NCBI GenBank assembly: GCA_947593895.1
Contig: CANQDY010000081.1
Coordinates: 1 to 5,588, forward strand
Direction of reading: 5' to 3'
DNA: 5,588 nt
Source: an uncultured Bacilli bacterium
GTDB lineage: Bacteria > Bacillota_I > Bacilli_A > RFN20 > CAG-449
The notes beneath the pieces were generated by a model. That model was not told the DNA's origin and made no database searches. It saw only the letters and a list, made by a program, of their open reading frames with translations. Shown piece after piece: positions 5,567 through 5,588 of the stretch (the stretch's first letter is position 1; every line of letters starts with the position of its first letter). The position numbers were made by a program, and so were the translations under genes.

Positions 5567-5588
5567 ACAACAAAAAGAACTTGATGAT
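5524..5588 (+). other. Possible beginning of a rightward gene (start unresolved)
   Basis: From 5524 a frame stays open to the window end and reads LKKKFKYSKKIIISHNKKNLM, a lysine-rich stretch like the start of a secreted or membrane protein. AGGGG (5511-5515) is eight bases before it, the right spacing for a ribosome binding site. The codon at that position is TTA, which is not a normal start, and an in-frame TAA at 5518 prevents extension. The first accepted starts are TTG at 5581 and ATG at 5584, which have no ribosome binding site. Only 21 codons are visible and A-rich sequence readily gives lysine runs, so this is a pointer rather than a gene call. The stretch 5371-5449 between the CNNM promoter and the cre-like site shows nothing I can name. 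Confidence 0.2.

Noticed and set aside
1..5588. Mobile elements, CRISPR arrays, tRNA or rRNA genes, toxin-antitoxin pairs
   Set aside because: I looked for repeated direct units, terminal inverted repeats, transposase motifs and conserved RNA sequences on both strands and saw none.

Overview
This AT-rich window reads as a chromosomal segment of a low-GC Gram-positive bacterium (Bacillota). The evidence is the strong AAGGAG/AGGAGG ribosome binding sites, the housekeeping protein families, and an intergenic site that resembles a CcpA catabolite-response element. An actin-like MreB-family gene with degenerate active-site motifs, next to otherwise ordinary genes, suggests the Mollicutes-like side of Bacilli (Erysipelotrichales, Haloplasma, Acholeplasma or RF39-type lineages). 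That placement is inference. All four visible genes end in TAA. The only tryptophan I found in them is a TGG codon in the transketolase, so nothing here requires a UGA=Trp code.

Layout from left to right: (1) Positions 2-625 (+) hold the C-terminal third of transketolase, cut by the left edge. (2) Positions 691-738 form a strong hairpin with A/T tracts on both sides, acting as a shared terminator for two convergent genes. (3) Positions 744-1730 (-) encode an MreB/Mbl-family actin homologue whose catalytic positions are substituted. (4) Positions 1731-2020 are a very AT-rich divergent promoter region. (5) Positions 2021-4159 (+) encode a full-length, canonical polynucleotide phosphorylase (pnp) with its own promoter and ribosome binding site. 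(6) Positions 4189-4270 contain two back-to-back hairpins, one terminator for each of two convergent genes. (7) Positions 4284-5306 (-) encode a CNNM/DUF21 plus two-CBS membrane protein without the usual C-terminal CorC_HlyC domain. (8) Positions 5307-5588 are a non-coding stretch with the CNNM promoter, a cre-like palindrome, a rightward extended -10 and a long inverted repeat. It probably leads into a rightward gene that lies mostly outside the window.

The genes are not one pathway. They are separately promoted, alternate in strand (+,-,+,-) and are separated by terminators: carbon metabolism (transketolase), cytoskeleton (MreB-like), RNA turnover (PNPase) and probable divalent-cation transport (CNNM). 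I see no mobile element, CRISPR array, tRNA or rRNA gene. I do not see a clear new multi-gene system. The most unusual items are the MreB-family protein with altered ATPase motifs and the regulatory region at the right edge.
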